The translations under genes and the position numbers were made by a program. 30,843 nucleotides of DNA from an uncultured Anaeroplasmataceae bacterium (GTDB lineage Bacteria > Bacillota_I > Bacilli_A > Acholeplasmatales > Anaeroplasmataceae). The stretch is taken from assembly GCA_934229785.1 (NCBI GenBank), contig CAKQEA010000022.1, positions 1 to 30,843 of the forward strand. The letters are read 5' to 3'. Under the pieces are notes generated by a model that was not told the DNA's origin, made no database searches, and was given only the letters and a program-made list of their open reading frames with translations. Below are positions 15,175-24,311 of the stretch, one piece after another. Positions within the stretch are counted from its first letter, which is position 1. Every line of letters starts with the position of its first letter.

Positions 15175-16248
15175 ATGGAAGAAAATAAAAGGGAAGTACT
15201 TAATAATTTATATTTAATAAGAGCAGGTTTATCATATATATCAACTGTAAAATCAGATATTACTGAAATTGAGGAAAATGTTGTATTAAATAGAATTCAA
15301 TATAACAAGAAAAAAGATATCTATATGAAATATCAGTTTATGTACAACAATAAACTAGCATCGCTTAATGATAGAAAGGAATATTATAAAGAAGTAGAGG
15401 CTAATGGTATTAATATAATGGCTTTAATTTCTAAGACATTTATAAAAAAACTACCTATTTTCTTATATATTGGTTTAACACTTACATTTATTTTGGCGTT
15501 TATATATGCCTTTTTCAGTCCAAGTTTTTCTTTACCTTTATCTATAACAAGTGATATGATGGTAAACATTATGGCAAATTTTTCAATTTTTTCCTTATCA
15601 CTTGTTACAATTATGGATTTAGCATTTGCATTTACTTCACCTAAAAAGGCAAAAAAAGAATTTAAAATTAATTTAGAAACTTGTAAAAAAGAAATAAGCT
15701 ATTTACAAGAACAATTTGGCGATATAAAAAATAAATTAACTAAAGCAAGTGAAGAATTTTTTGAAATTAGAAATAAAATGGAAGATTTGTTAACTGATGA
15801 CAATTATAAAAAAGAAATTAGGTATAGTGTCAATAAGTGCAAATATATTCATCAATTTATTAAAAAAAGATGTGGAGATACCGTTTTAGAGGAAAATTGG
15901 AATTTAGTTGATTTAATGATATATTATATCTCAATAGGTATTGCCCAAAATGTTAAAGAGGTTTTATATATGGCCTTTAATTTTAATGAGGATCAATTAA
16001 ATGATGAATTAATTGAGGCAAATAATTTTATTTGTTCAAAGCTTTCTGATCAAGCATTATCTCAAGCTATGACTAAATTCTCAATTGTAATTTCAGCTTC
16101 TTTAAATAAGTATGTTGTAGATGATAGAAATGTTAATTTACAAAATAAAAAGCTTGAATTATACAATGCATATAAACAAAAATCAATTGTTAACGTTAAA
16201 AGCTTAATCACTGATTCAGAAAAGGTATATTCTCATAAGGTTATCTAA
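15175..16248 (+). CDS. Two-TM coiled-coil membrane protein
   Basis: A 357-aa protein of unrecognised family. A long charged N-terminal helix region (about 20-80, coiled coil) leads to two membrane segments, LPIFLYIGLTLTFILAFIYAF (about 93-114) and MANFSIFSLSLVTIMDLAFAF (about 132-153). A second coiled coil (160-200) and a helical C-terminal cytoplasmic domain follow. Both ends would face the same side. I see no enzymatic motif. GGAGAG precedes the ATG. Cotranscribed with the AbiEi-like gene (12-bp gap), so it is the natural partner, perhaps the effector/toxin of a toxin-antitoxin-like pair. That is inference from arrangement alone. Confidence 0.8.
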   Translation: MEENKREVLNNLYLIRAGLSYISTVKSDITEIEENVVLNRIQYNKKKDIYMKYQFMYNNKLASLNDRKEYYKEVEANGINIMALISKTFIKKLPIFLYIGLTLTFILAFIYAFFSPSFSLPLSITSDMMVNIMANFSIFSLSLVTIMDLAFAFTSPKKAKKEFKINLETCKKEISYLQEQFGDIKNKLTKASEEFFEIRNKMEDLLTDDNYKKEIRYSVNKCKYIHQFIKKRCGDTVLEENWNLVDLMIYYISIGIAQNVKEVLYMAFNFNEDQLNDELIEANNFICSKLSDQALSQAMTKFSIVISASLNKYVVDDRNVNLQNKKLELYNAYKQKSIVNVKSLITDSEKVYSHKVI

Positions 16249-16293
16249 ATTTTATTTAATATATTTAAAATCTATGGAAATATTTTATATTTT

Positions 16294-16302
16294 TGTTATA
16301 AT
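16294..16302 (+). promoter_or_regulatory. Extended -10 promoter of the HIT gene
   Basis: TGTTATAAT 24 bases before the ATG; no good -35. It is the same extended -10 word as at pnp. Confidence 0.5.
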
Positions 16303-16326
16303 TAAATAAGAAAAGAGGTATAAAAA

Positions 16327-16752
16327 ATGAAAAAATGTGATTGTCCATATTGCGCACAGGGTGAATATCTTGCTAAGTTCGGAGTTTTAGCATTTGAAAC
16401 TAACAAATCAGAGGTTATTGTTTTTAAGGATCAACATCATAAGGGTAGATGTATTGTTGCTTATAAGGATGACCATGTAGGTGGTTTAGAGGAATTAAGT
16501 GATTCTGATAGAAATGAATTTATGGCAGATGTTGCTGATGTATGTAAAACTGTGAAGAAGGTTTACAATCCAGATAGAATTAATTTTGGAGCTTATGGTG
16601 ATACTTTAGGTCATCTACATGTTCATATCGTTCCTAAATACAAGGATGGATTTGAATGGGGTGGAACATTTGTTATGAATACAAATGAATATGCATCAGA
16701 TGAAGAAATTAATAAGGTTGTAGAAAATTTAAAAAATAATTTTAGAAAGTAA
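16327..16752 (+). CDS. HIT-family nucleotide hydrolase/transferase
   Basis: A 141-aa histidine-triad protein. The catalytic motif is GHLHVHIVPKY (HxHxHxx form) near residues 98-108. The N-terminal CDCPYC could bind a metal. DRINFGAYGDTLGHLH carries the conserved Asn and Gly before the triad. HIT proteins hydrolyse or transfer nucleoside monophosphates (for example adenosine phosphoramidates or AppppA-like substrates); the substrate cannot be read here. Length is typical. The ribosome binding site GAGG lies about ten bases upstream. Single-gene unit ended by a TTCG-loop terminator. Confidence 0.93.
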   Translation: MKKCDCPYCAQGEYLAKFGVLAFETNKSEVIVFKDQHHKGRCIVAYKDDHVGGLEELSDSDRNEFMADVADVCKTVKKVYNPDRINFGAYGDTLGHLHVHIVPKYKDGFEWGGTFVMNTNEYASDEEINKVVENLKNNFRK

Positions 16753-16754
16753 TA

Positions 16755-16777
16755 AAATGCACTTCGGTGCATTTTTT
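16755..16777 (+). terminator. Terminator after the HIT gene
   Basis: AAATGCAC (16755-16762), stable TTCG loop, GTGCATTT (16767-16774), T-run. Confidence 0.88.
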
Positions 16778-16819
16778 CATTTTAAATTTATGTTAGATTT
16801 ACTAATATTTGTCTAATTA

Positions 16820-16848
16820 TTGTTTTTTTATTATAATTGTTGTATAAT
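16820..16848 (+). promoter_or_regulatory. Promoter of the thiT operon
   Basis: TTGTTT (16820-16825), 17-nt spacer, TATAAT (16843-16848); start of transcription at the edge of the TPP riboswitch. Confidence 0.65.
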
Positions 16849-16856
16849 TTATTTGT

Positions 16857-16942
16857 CATATTAAGGGGAGCGTAAGCTGAGAGGATATTTAGTTATCGAC
16901 CCTTGACCTGATCTAGGTAATGCTAGCGTAGGGAATAATGTG
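16857..16942 (+). promoter_or_regulatory. TPP (THI-box) riboswitch aptamer
   Basis: Conserved blocks are in order: GGGGAGC (16865-16871), CTGAGAGGAT, ACCCTTGACCTGATCTAGGTAA, GCTAGCGTAGGGAA. P1 forms between CATATTA (16857-16863) and TAATGTG (16936-16942). It senses thiamine pyrophosphate and normally lowers expression when TPP is plentiful, fitting the thiamine transporter gene that follows. Confidence 0.95.
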
Positions 16943-16974
16943 AGAATAATTGTTGTTACATTATCTTTTTATGC

Positions 16975-16996
16975 ATGTCCTAGCGGACATTTTTTT
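16975..16996 (+). terminator. TPP-riboswitch-linked terminator
   Basis: ATGTCC (16975-16980), loop TAGC, GGACAT (16985-16990), T-run. ACATTAT at 16958-16964 is complementary to the P1 3' strand (16935-16941), so an alternative fold competing with P1 is available; the exact antiterminator is not resolved by eye. Confidence 0.75.
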
Positions 16997-17014
16997 GTTT
17001 ATAAGGAGGATAAT

Positions 17015-17626
17015 ATGTATTTAGGACAAAAAATAACTGTCAAGGTACTTGCTGAAATTGCCATTTTTGCAGCAATTGCCTTTGCCTTAGATTATATTCA
17101 AGGCGCATTTTCAAGTGGCATATTTGTTAACGGAGGATCAATTGGTATTGCAATGCTTCCAATTCTAATTATTTCGTTTAGAAGAGGCTTGATTCCTGGA
17201 TTAATTTGTGGATTTGTAGTATCAGTAGTTCAATTAATTGGTGGAAGTATTTATATATTAAATGGCTTACAATTCATTTTAGATTATTTGGTTGCCTATA
17301 CAGTTGTTGGCTTTGCTGGATTATTTGCTGGATTGTATAAAAAGGCTGATAAGCTTTCAACTCAAATTCTTTGGATTGTAGTAGGATCTTTTGTTGGTGG
17401 CGCATTAAAGTTTTTAAGCCATTTTGCTGCTGGATATTTCTGGTTATATGAGGGTGAATTTTGGGGAATGAGCACAAATTCAATGCTATATTCTTTTGTT
17501 TACAACATTGCTTACTGCGGACCAAATATTATTTTAACAACAGTATTAATGTTTATTGTTGCAAAATTCTATCCTGCAATTCTTAATAAAAATAATGAAT
17601 CTATAGAAGATGTTAAGGAGGCTTAG
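17015..17626 (+). CDS. thiT: Thiamine transporter ThiT (ECF S component)
   Basis: A 203-aa membrane protein with about six hydrophobic segments, the substrate-binding S component for thiamine of an energy-coupling-factor transporter. The opening (LGQKITVKVLAEIAIFAAIAFALD) and the GGSIGIAMLPILIISFRRGLIPGLICGF block are characteristic of ThiT, and the W/Y/E-rich LSHFAAGYFWLYEGEFWG segment corresponds to the thiamine-binding region. The TPP riboswitch upstream confirms the substrate. The start is the ATG at 17015, five bases after AGGAGG; a longer frame from a GTG at 16940 runs through the riboswitch P1 and terminator and is rejected. The ECF energising module (EcfAA'T) is not in the window. Confidence 0.95.
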   Translation: MYLGQKITVKVLAEIAIFAAIAFALDYIQGAFSSGIFVNGGSIGIAMLPILIISFRRGLIPGLICGFVVSVVQLIGGSIYILNGLQFILDYLVAYTVVGFAGLFAGLYKKADKLSTQILWIVVGSFVGGALKFLSHFAAGYFWLYEGEFWGMSTNSMLYSFVYNIAYCGPNIILTTVLMFIVAKFYPAILNKNNESIEDVKEA

Positions 17627-17627
17627 T

Positions 17628-18071
17628 ATGAAAAAATTAAATTTAGCTAAAAATATTTTATTTGTTGTTGCAACCTCTTTATTAGTAATTTTCTCAATTG
17701 TAATGTGGGCTCAAAGCTTTGATAATTCTAAATGGGAATCATCTAGTAAAATTAAATTTTCTGAAGAGTATGTGGTATATCTTGTTATCTCTATTTCATT
17801 TTTAGTTCTATCAATCTATAATTTATATGTTGATTTAAAGGAAATTTCATTCAATAAGAATGTTGGCTATGGTTCACTTCTTGCCGCAACAGGTATATTT
17901 TCATTCTATAAGCTTACTTTATTCTTCAATGAAGTATTTGATCCATATAGAGAAGGTGCCTTTGATTTTAAGGCAAATCAAATGAATTTATATTTAGGTT
18001 TAGTTTCACTTGTTTTACTTGCCTATATTATTGTTGCTTTTATTCAAAATGCAAAGAAGAATAGTCAATAG
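17628..18071 (+). CDS. Small four-TM membrane protein
   Basis: A 147-aa protein, unrecognised. Four hydrophobic segments are visible: ILFVVATSLLVIFSIVMWA (10-28), VVYLVISISFLVLSIYNLYV (49-68), GSLLAATGIFSFYKLTLFF (81-99) and LYLGLVSLVLLAYIIVAFI (120-138), with short Lys-rich ends. The start at 17628 is one base after the thiT stop and uses the AAGGAGG located inside the end of thiT; an apparent earlier ATG (17610) lies before that site. Cotranscribed with thiT and so under TPP control; a helper role in thiamine uptake is possible but not shown. Confidence 0.8.
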   Translation: MKKLNLAKNILFVVATSLLVIFSIVMWAQSFDNSKWESSSKIKFSEEYVVYLVISISFLVLSIYNLYVDLKEISFNKNVGYGSLLAATGIFSFYKLTLFFNEVFDPYREGAFDFKANQMNLYLGLVSLVLLAYIIVAFIQNAKKNSQ

Positions 18072-18122
18072 AAACAATCATTTTTTACAATAATTAACTA
18101 AAGTTTTAAAATTAATTATATT

Positions 18123-18152
18123 AGGGAGATTAATGCTCCCTTTTATTTTTTC
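18123..18152 (+). terminator. Terminator of the thiT operon
   Basis: AGGGAG (18123-18128), 7-nt loop, CTCCCT (18136-18141), then TTTATTTTTT. Confidence 0.75.
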
Positions 18153-18158
18153 TTTTGG

Positions 18159-18187
18159 TTTACATAAAAATATTTAAATGCTATAAT
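18159..18187 (+). promoter_or_regulatory. Strong promoter of the 18.2-23.5 kb operon
   Basis: TTTACA (18159-18164), 17-nt spacer, TATAAT (18182-18187) with an extended TGC before the -10. It drives five tightly packed genes ending at the terminator at 23531. Confidence 0.78.
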
Positions 18188-18210
18188 TTTAGTGGAATTT
18201 AGGTGATTTT

Positions 18211-19119
18211 ATGAAAAAAATAGACTGTCATATGCATTTAGTTGAAAATATTCATGGCATTGGTTCTAAGGGGTATCTAAGAGATTTAGGTAATGGCTGT
18301 GGAATGTATGAAACAGGAGAAATTGTAAGAATTATACCAGAAGAATATGGTAATAAGGTTACACCAGATATGCTAGTTAATTTAATGGATGAAAATGATG
18401 TAGAATTTGGTATTATGCTTCAGGGTCATTATGCCGGTATTCAAAATCTTTATACAAAAGAAGCAATGGATAAATATCCTACTAGATTGATTGGTGCCTG
18501 TATGTATGATCCTTTCTATAGGAAGGCTTTAGATATAAGAAATCATTTAATTAAAGATTTAGGCTTTAAAATTATTAAAATGGAAATGTCAAATTCTTCA
18601 GGTATTATGTGTAATCACAATACAGTTGATTTAAATGGTAGGATGGTGAATGAGCTTTATTCCTATTGTGAAGAAAATAATATAATTTTCTTTATTGATA
18701 TCGGAAGGCCAGGAAATGATTGTTATCAGGTTGAAAATTTAAAAAATGCTATTATAAATCATCCAAGGCTTACATTCGTTGTATGTCATCTAACTGCACC
18801 TCAAGCAAACGATTTAGAGATATTGAAAAAAAATATGAATCATCTAAAGCTTGATAATTGTTATTTTGATATTGCATCCTTATACAATAACGTTAAGGGC
18901 CCTTATCCATTTTTGACAACACAACAATATATTAAGGAAGCAATTAATATTGTTGGCAGTGATAAAATTATGTGGGGAACTGATTTTCCATCAGCTATGA
19001 AAAACAATAGCTATAAGGATTCTTATACATATATTGAAGAGTCTAATATACTAACAAAGGAAGAAAAGGAAAACATTTTATATAATAATGCTAAAAAATT
19101 GTTTTCGAAATTACTATGA
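18211..19119 (+). CDS. Amidohydrolase-family (amidohydrolase 2 type) protein
   Basis: A 302-aa TIM-barrel metal-dependent hydrolase/decarboxylase of the Amidohydrolase_2 group. The N-terminal metal motif HxH is H7-H9 (DCHMHL). A conserved Lys-containing strand (GFKIIKME), a barrel His (VVCHLTA) and the C-terminal metal/catalytic Asp in WGTDFP are visible, followed by the usual NAKKLF helix. Substrates in this group range widely (aromatic carboxylates, lactones, amides), so no specific reaction is assigned. AGGTGAT sits five bases before the ATG. First gene of a compact operon; its end overlaps the next gene by ATGA. Confidence 0.85.
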   Translation: MKKIDCHMHLVENIHGIGSKGYLRDLGNGCGMYETGEIVRIIPEEYGNKVTPDMLVNLMDENDVEFGIMLQGHYAGIQNLYTKEAMDKYPTRLIGACMYDPFYRKALDIRNHLIKDLGFKIIKMEMSNSSGIMCNHNTVDLNGRMVNELYSYCEENNIIFFIDIGRPGNDCYQVENLKNAIINHPRLTFVVCHLTAPQANDLEILKKNMNHLKLDNCYFDIASLYNNVKGPYPFLTTQQYIKEAINIVGSDKIMWGTDFPSAMKNNSYKDSYTYIEESNILTKEEKENILYNNAKKLFSKLL

Positions 19120-20219
19120 AGGGCTTGTATATTCATATTCCATTTTGTAAGTCAATTTGCTCATATTGCGATTTCCCCAAAATTATTGCCAAAAGTTCTG
19201 TACATGAAATTTATGTAGATACTTTAATTAAAGAAATTGATTATTACTTTTCTAATAATAAGCTTAATAATATTGATACAGTTTATATCGGTGGAGGAAC
19301 CCCAAATTCTATTAATTTAAGTCTTTTAAATAAAATATTAGCTAAGCTTAAGCCAATTTTAATTAATTCCATAGAAAATTCAATAGAATTAAATCCAGAA
19401 CTTGTTACAGAAGAGCTTTGTGCTTTATTAAAGGAATACAATATTAATCGAATTAGCCTAGGTGTTGAAAGTATTGTAGAGAAAAATATTAAAACATTAA
19501 ATCGTCATCATGATAGAAAAATCGTCATTAATAGCTATAATTTATTAAAAAAATATGGCTTTGATAATATTAACCTAGATTTTATGTTTGGAATTCCTAA
19601 TGAAAACATTTCTGATGTTGATTGTGATTTAAATTTTATTAATGAAATTAATCCAAAACATATTTCATTTTATAGTTTGATTTTAGAAGATAAAACTATT
19701 CTAAAATATAAGGTAGACAAGAAAGAAATAGCGTTACTTGATGATGATTTAGTAGCAGATATGTATGATTTAATAAAAAATAGATTAAATGAGCTTGGCT
19801 ATCATCATTATGAAATTTCCAATTTTGCTTATCCAGGGTATGAGTCAAAGCATAATTTATTGTATTGGAATTGTGATGAGTATATAGGCTTAGGCGCATC
19901 TAGTTGTGGCTATATTGATCATATTAGGTATCAAAATAATAAAATCGTAGCTAAATATTTAAAAAAATGGCTTGATGATTATGAAAAATTATCCATTTTT
20001 GATGAAAAAGAAGAATATTTTATGCTAGGCTTAAGAAAAATAGATGGTGTATCTATAAGCAAATACATTCAAAAATTTAAAAGTGATCCCTTTAATGAAT
20101 TTAAAATAGCTGAGCTTATAGAAAAAGGCTTATTAGAGCTTAATGGTGATATATTAAAAATAAAATATGATAAAATTTTTGTTGGCAATTTGGTTTTTGA
20201 GGAATTTGTAGGTGAGTAA
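19116..20219 (+). CDS. hemW: HemW-like radical SAM protein
   Basis: A 367-aa radical SAM protein. The 4Fe-4S motif CKSICSYC lies at about residues 11-18 (CxxxCxxC), followed by the GGGTPN SAM-binding motif and the ELNPE and ISLGVES strands typical of the HemN/HemW group. A HemN C-terminal domain is present (YEISNFA, HNLLYWNCDEYIGLGASS, YFMLGLRKIDGV). HemW proteins act as heme chaperones, unlike the oxygen-independent coproporphyrinogen oxidase HemN; many anaerobes without heme synthesis keep the gene. Length (about 370-380 usual) is normal. The 4-bp overlap upstream and the overlap with the xerD leader indicate coupled translation. Paralogue choice (HemW over HemN) rests on length and organism type. 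Confidence 0.9.
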   Translation: MKGLYIHIPFCKSICSYCDFPKIIAKSSVHEIYVDTLIKEIDYYFSNNKLNNIDTVYIGGGTPNSINLSLLNKILAKLKPILINSIENSIELNPELVTEELCALLKEYNINRISLGVESIVEKNIKTLNRHHDRKIVINSYNLLKKYGFDNINLDFMFGIPNENISDVDCDLNFINEINPKHISFYSLILEDKTILKYKVDKKEIALLDDDLVADMYDLIKNRLNELGYHHYEISNFAYPGYESKHNLLYWNCDEYIGLGASSCGYIDHIRYQNNKIVAKYLKKWLDDYEKLSIFDEKEEYFMLGLRKIDGVSISKYIQKFKSDPFNEFKIAELIEKGLLELNGDILKIKYDKIFVGNLVFEEFVGE

Positions 20220-20220
20220 A

Positions 20221-21147
20221 ATGCGAAAAAAAGAAGAAAAAGAGGTTGTTTTCTACGAAATTTCAGATTTTAAGTATTATCTTCAAAATGATAGAAGATA
20301 TAGTATAAATACTGTTTCTGCCTACATTAGTGATTTAGAACAATACGCAAGCTTTATGAAAAAATATGAAAATGTATATGATGTTTTGGATATAGAGCGT
20401 GAGCATATTCAAAATTACATATTATCACTAAAAAGAAAAAAGCTTAGTAAAACAACAATTGCTAGAAAAACTGTAGCAATTAAAGAGTTTCATTCATTTT
20501 TAGTACGTGAAGGGATATCAAAAAATAATCCAGCAAAGTTTATTGATACTCAAAAGATTGATAAGCCTTTGCCTGTTGTTTTGACAAAAGAGGAAATTAA
20601 TTTAATGCTATCATCAATAAAAACAGATACACCTCTTGGAATTAGAAATAAAGCAATGATGGAGACATTATATGCATCAGGCTTAAGAATTTCTGAGCTT
20701 TTAGCCCTTAAAATTAGTGATGTTCACTTACAACAAAAATATATGATTGTAATTGGTAAAGGAAATAAGGAAAGAAAGGTCCCACTTGGAGATATGGCAG
20801 TAATTTCTTTAAGAAAATATATCGAAACTGTTAGACCAGATTTCTCTAAGGGGAAGTCAGATTTATTGTTCTTTAATTATAAAGGTGAGGCTATGTCAAG
20901 GCAAGGATTCTATAAATATATAGTTAATCTTGCAAAGTCATCTAATATTACAAAGGAAATATCTCCTCATACAATCAGGCATAGCTTTGCAACTCATCTT
21001 TTAGAGGGTGGAGTTGATTTAAGAGTAGTACAGGAGCTACTAGGACATGAGGATATTTCTACAACTCAAATATATACTCACATAGATAGAAGTCATTTAA
21101 AGGAGATGTATGAAAATACCCATCCTTTAGCAAAGGAGGAAAAATAA
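20221..21147 (+). CDS. xerD: Tyrosine recombinase XerD-type
   Basis: A 308-aa tyrosine recombinase with an N-terminal SAM-like core-binding domain (about 12-105, SINTVSAYISDLEQYASFM) and a catalytic domain with all six residues: R156 (ASGLRISEL), K180 (GKGNKERKVPL), H250 and R253 (HTIRH), H276 (LLGHEDISTTQIYTH) and the nucleophile Y285. Length and the deoB neighbour (as in the B. subtilis ripX/xerD-drm locus) support XerD, which with XerC resolves chromosome dimers at dif. A dif-like site lies only 4.6 kb downstream at 25796. The start is the ATG at 20221, five bases after AGGTGA; a GTG at 20212 is inside that site. deoB begins at the base after the stop. Confidence 0.93.
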   Translation: MRKKEEKEVVFYEISDFKYYLQNDRRYSINTVSAYISDLEQYASFMKKYENVYDVLDIEREHIQNYILSLKRKKLSKTTIARKTVAIKEFHSFLVREGISKNNPAKFIDTQKIDKPLPVVLTKEEINLMLSSIKTDTPLGIRNKAMMETLYASGLRISELLALKISDVHLQQKYMIVIGKGNKERKVPLGDMAVISLRKYIETVRPDFSKGKSDLLFFNYKGEAMSRQGFYKYIVNLAKSSNITKEISPHTIRHSFATHLLEGGVDLRVVQELLGHEDISTTQIYTHIDRSHLKEMYENTHPLAKEEK

Positions 21148-22320
21148 ATGTTTAAAAGGATATTTTTAATTGTAATGGATTCAGTTGGCTGCGGTAGTGC
21201 ACCACTATCATTTCAATATGGTGATGATGGAGCTAATACGATTGGCCATATTGCTGAAAAAATGGGAGGGATTACTCTTCCAACTATGGAAAGCCTTGGT
21301 TATGGAAATTTAACCAATATTTTAGGTGTAAAGCCTAAGTGTGATAAGGGCTATTATGGAAAAATGGATGAATTATCTAAAGGCAAGGACACAATGACTG
21401 GTCATTGGGAATTTATGGGAGTAAAAACCTCACAGCCCTTTAAAACTTTCACTGATACTGGATTTCCTAAGGAGCTAATTGATTTATTAGAAAGTAAAAC
21501 AGGACATAAAATTATTGGAAATTATGCTGCATCAGGTACTGAAATTTTAAAACAATTAGGCGAGGAGCATATTAAAACTGGTGCAATGATTGTTTATACA
21601 TCCGCAGATTCTGTTTTACAAATTGCCGCTCATGAAAACTATTTCGGACTTGAAGAGCTTTATAGAGTATGTAAAATAGCAAGAGAAATTTGCCTTGATG
21701 AAAAATATAAGGTAGGAAGAATTATCGCAAGACCATTTATAGGCGAGGATAAGGATAGCTTCATACGTACACCAAATCGTCATGATTATGCACTATCTCC
21801 ATCTGATAGAACAGTTCTTGATGATTTAAAGGATAATAATTACGATGTAATTTCAATTGGAAAAATCAATGATATTTTTAATACTTGTGGTATTACTGAA
21901 GCTTACAAAAGTGTTTCAAATCATAATGGTATGGAAATTACAACAAATTTAACAAAAAAAGATTTTCATGGTTTATGTTTTGTAAATTTAGTAGATTTTG
22001 ATGCCTTGTATGGTCATAGAAGAAATGTAGTAGGCTATCATGATGCTTTAGTTGAATTTGATTCTGATTTAAAAATTTTAATGAATAATCTTAATGATGA
22101 TGATCTTCTTATTATCACTGCCGATCATGGTAATGATCCAACCTGGACAGGTACTGATCATACAAGAGAATATGTTCCACTTTTAGTTTATTCTAAATCG
22201 TTAAATAAGGGTGATTTGGGAATAAGAAGTACATTTGCAGATATCGGTGCTACAATCAGCGAAAATTTTAATATTTTAGCACCTAAAATTGGTAAATCAT
22301 TTTTAAAGGAGATAAAATAA
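21148..22320 (+). CDS. deoB: Phosphopentomutase
   Basis: A 390-aa member of the alkaline-phosphatase superfamily that interconverts (deoxy)ribose 1-phosphate and 5-phosphate in nucleoside salvage; cytoplasmic, Mn2+-dependent. Metal-site motifs: IVMDSVGCG at the N-terminus, [13 protein letters not shown] with the phosphorylated Thr, and the C-terminal [29 protein letters not shown]. Length matches bacterial DeoB (about 390-395). AAAGGAGG lies before the ATG, inside the end of xerD, and there is no gap between the genes. It overlaps the next gene by one base (TAATG). Confidence 0.98.
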   Translation: MFKRIFLIVMDSVGCGSAPLSFQYGDDGANTIGHIAEKMGGITLPTMESLGYGNLTNILGVKPKCDKGYYGKMDELSKGKDTMTGHWEFMGVKTSQPFKTFTDTGFPKELIDLLESKTGHKIIGNYAASGTEILKQLGEEHIKTGAMIVYTSADSVLQIAAHENYFGLEELYRVCKIAREICLDEKYKVGRIIARPFIGEDKDSFIRTPNRHDYALSPSDRTVLDDLKDNNYDVISIGKINDIFNTCGITEAYKSVSNHNGMEITTNLTKKDFHGLCFVNLVDFDALYGHRRNVVGYHDALVEFDSDLKILMNNLNDDDLLIITADHGNDPTWTGTDHTREYVPLLVYSKSLNKGDLGIRSTFADIGATISENFNILAPKIGKSFLKEIK

Positions 22321-23492
22321 TGCAGAATTTTATTTATAATACGCCAACCAAAATATTTTTTGGAGAAAATCAAGAGGATAATCTTGCTAAAATTTTATTA
22401 TCATACAACGTCAAAAAGGTTCTTCTTCATTATGGAATGTCATCAATTAAGAAAAATGGATTATATGACAAGGTCGTAGAAGCTTTAAAAACGGCTAAAA
22501 TTGCGTTTTGTGAGTTAGGAGGAGTATCAGCCAACCCAAAACTCTCAGTGGTCCTAAAAGGCATAGAAATAGCCAAAAAAGAAAATGTTGATTTAATCTT
22601 AGCCGTTGGTGGTGGATCAGTAATTGACTCAGCTAAAAGTATAGCTGTTGGTAGTAAGGTTAATTTTAATCCTTGGCTATTTCAAATTAAAGAAAAAACA
22701 CCAAGTGAGCATTTACCAGTTGGAGTAATTTTAACAATTGCTGCAGCAGGAAGCGAAATGTCAAATTCATGTGTAATAACAAATGACGAAACAAAAGAAA
22801 AAAGAGGCTTTACTAGTGAATGTAATCGTCCTTTATTTGCCATAATGAATCCTAAGCTAACCTATAGTGTATCACCATATCAAACAGCTTGCGGTATAAC
22901 TGATATAATGATGCATACCCTAGAAAGATATTTTTCTTTGGGTGAAGATACTCCAATTACAGATAATATTGCCCTAGGGCTTTTAAAGGCTGTTCACGAT
23001 GAAGGACTAAAGGCAATAAAAAATCCTTGCGATTATGAAGCAAGAGCCAATTTAATGTGGGCCTCAAGTTTATCACATAATGGACTTACAGGCTCAGGAA
23101 GAAGCTATGTGATGTCAGTACATCAGCTTGAACACGAATTAAGTGGTATGTATGATAATATAGCTCATGGAGCTGGACTTGCAGTATTATGGCCTGCATG
23201 GGCTATCAATTCCTACAAGGCATCACCTAATAGATTTGCAAAATTTGCCTACGAGGTTATGCAAGTTAAAAAAACAGATAATATCTTAGCTGATGCTTTA
23301 AATGGAATACTAGCCTTAAAAGCCTATTTTAAAGAAATAGGAATGCCTACAAGCTTAAAGGAATTGAATGTATCTGAATGTGATTTAGAGGCTTTAGCAT
23401 ATAATACTATGTTTAAAGGGAAAAGAACATTACAGGATATTGTTGAAGTAGATTACGATTTAGCTTTAAAAATATATAAAGATGCTATGTAA
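22320..23492 (+). CDS. Iron-containing (butanol-type) alcohol dehydrogenase
   Basis: A 390-aa group III alcohol dehydrogenase of the BdhA/YqhD branch, using NAD(P)H to reduce aldehydes. The nucleotide-binding GGGSVIDSAKSIA motif is at about residues 97-109. Fe2+ ligands are in place: D and H of GITDIMMHTLE, then H of SVHQLEHEL and H of DNIAHGAGLAVL. The opening FIYNTPTKIFFGENQ is typical of the branch. Length is normal. Last gene of the operon, starting within the deoB stop codon. The sequence does not tell whether butanol, ethanol or another aldehyde is the true substrate. Confidence 0.95.
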   Translation: MQNFIYNTPTKIFFGENQEDNLAKILLSYNVKKVLLHYGMSSIKKNGLYDKVVEALKTAKIAFCELGGVSANPKLSVVLKGIEIAKKENVDLILAVGGGSVIDSAKSIAVGSKVNFNPWLFQIKEKTPSEHLPVGVILTIAAAGSEMSNSCVITNDETKEKRGFTSECNRPLFAIMNPKLTYSVSPYQTACGITDIMMHTLERYFSLGEDTPITDNIALGLLKAVHDEGLKAIKNPCDYEARANLMWASSLSHNGLTGSGRSYVMSVHQLEHELSGMYDNIAHGAGLAVLWPAWAINSYKASPNRFAKFAYEVMQVKKTDNILADALNGILALKAYFKEIGMPTSLKELNVSECDLEALAYNTMFKGKRTLQDIVEVDYDLALKIYKDAM

Positions 23493-23530
23493 ACAAATAA
23501 CGATAAAAAACTAAAATAAGATTGTATTAT

Positions 23531-23579
23531 AAAGAGATTAAAAAAGCCTACTAATGATTAGGAATTTAATCTCTTTTTT
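23531..23579 (+). terminator. Terminator of the xerD-deoB operon
   Basis: AAAGAGATTAAA (23531-23542) pairs with TTTAATCTCTTT (23565-23576), with a nested CCTA/TAGG in the loop and a T-run. It is the last clearly functional element before the gene desert. Confidence 0.85.
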
Positions 23580-23593
23580 ATTTCATTTTGTAT

Positions 23594-23610
23594 CTAGTTT
23601 TATAAACTAG
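23594..23610. repeat. 17-bp palindrome CTAGT-N7-ACTAG, copy 1
   Basis: CTAGTTT (23594-23600), spacer TAT, AAACTAG (23604-23610): perfect 7-bp arms. It lies 15 bases after the operon terminator, about 2.2 kb left of the dif-like site. Confidence 0.7.
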
Positions 23611-24311
23611 TTGTTTTATTTAGCTTAACTGCATAAAAATAATTAAATAATCAAAACATAATTATTGTAATTAGATTATATTTAAAATAATTTTCAATTT
23701 AAAAAAACAAAGCAATAATTATCTAAAACTAAAATTAAAAACACATTTACATGTAAAAAAACATACACAAAAGAACAAATTGCCTTATTTTAAGCGATTT
23801 TAGGCATTATCCAATACCAAAGCGATAAAGAATACATTTTTTAATTAAAAATCAAAATTTAGCCCATTATTTGAAGCCATTTTTTTAAAAAAAACTCAAT
23901 TTCAGTAAGAAATGAAAGAAAATAATAAATTTAATTCAAGTTATATATTATTTTTAAAGAAATGGTAATTAAATAAAATGATAATTTATAAATAATCCAA
24001 CAAATAGAACTAAAATATGTACAAAAAAAATTTCATTTTAAATCAGCTATTTAAAACTAGGTTATTTAATTAATTGCATTTTAAAACAAATTATTCATAA
24101 ATTAGAAAAGTAGTTATTATTACCATTTATATAATGAAATTTTAAATATCGTTAAAACAACTCTTTATTTAGGTATTAACTTCAAAAATAAAATTTAGAA
24201 AATCAAAAGAACTAAATCATAAAAAAGTAGTAAAAAGCATTTTTAATCAGTAATAGAAGCTTTAAGCAATCTTAAAAGATCACCAAAGCTTTAGGCGCAT
24301 CAATAAAATAA

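Noticed and set aside
16940..17014. GTG-started N-terminal extension of ThiT
   Set aside because: It would translate through the riboswitch P1 and the terminator; the ATG at 17015 has a strong AGGAGG site and a ThiT-like start.
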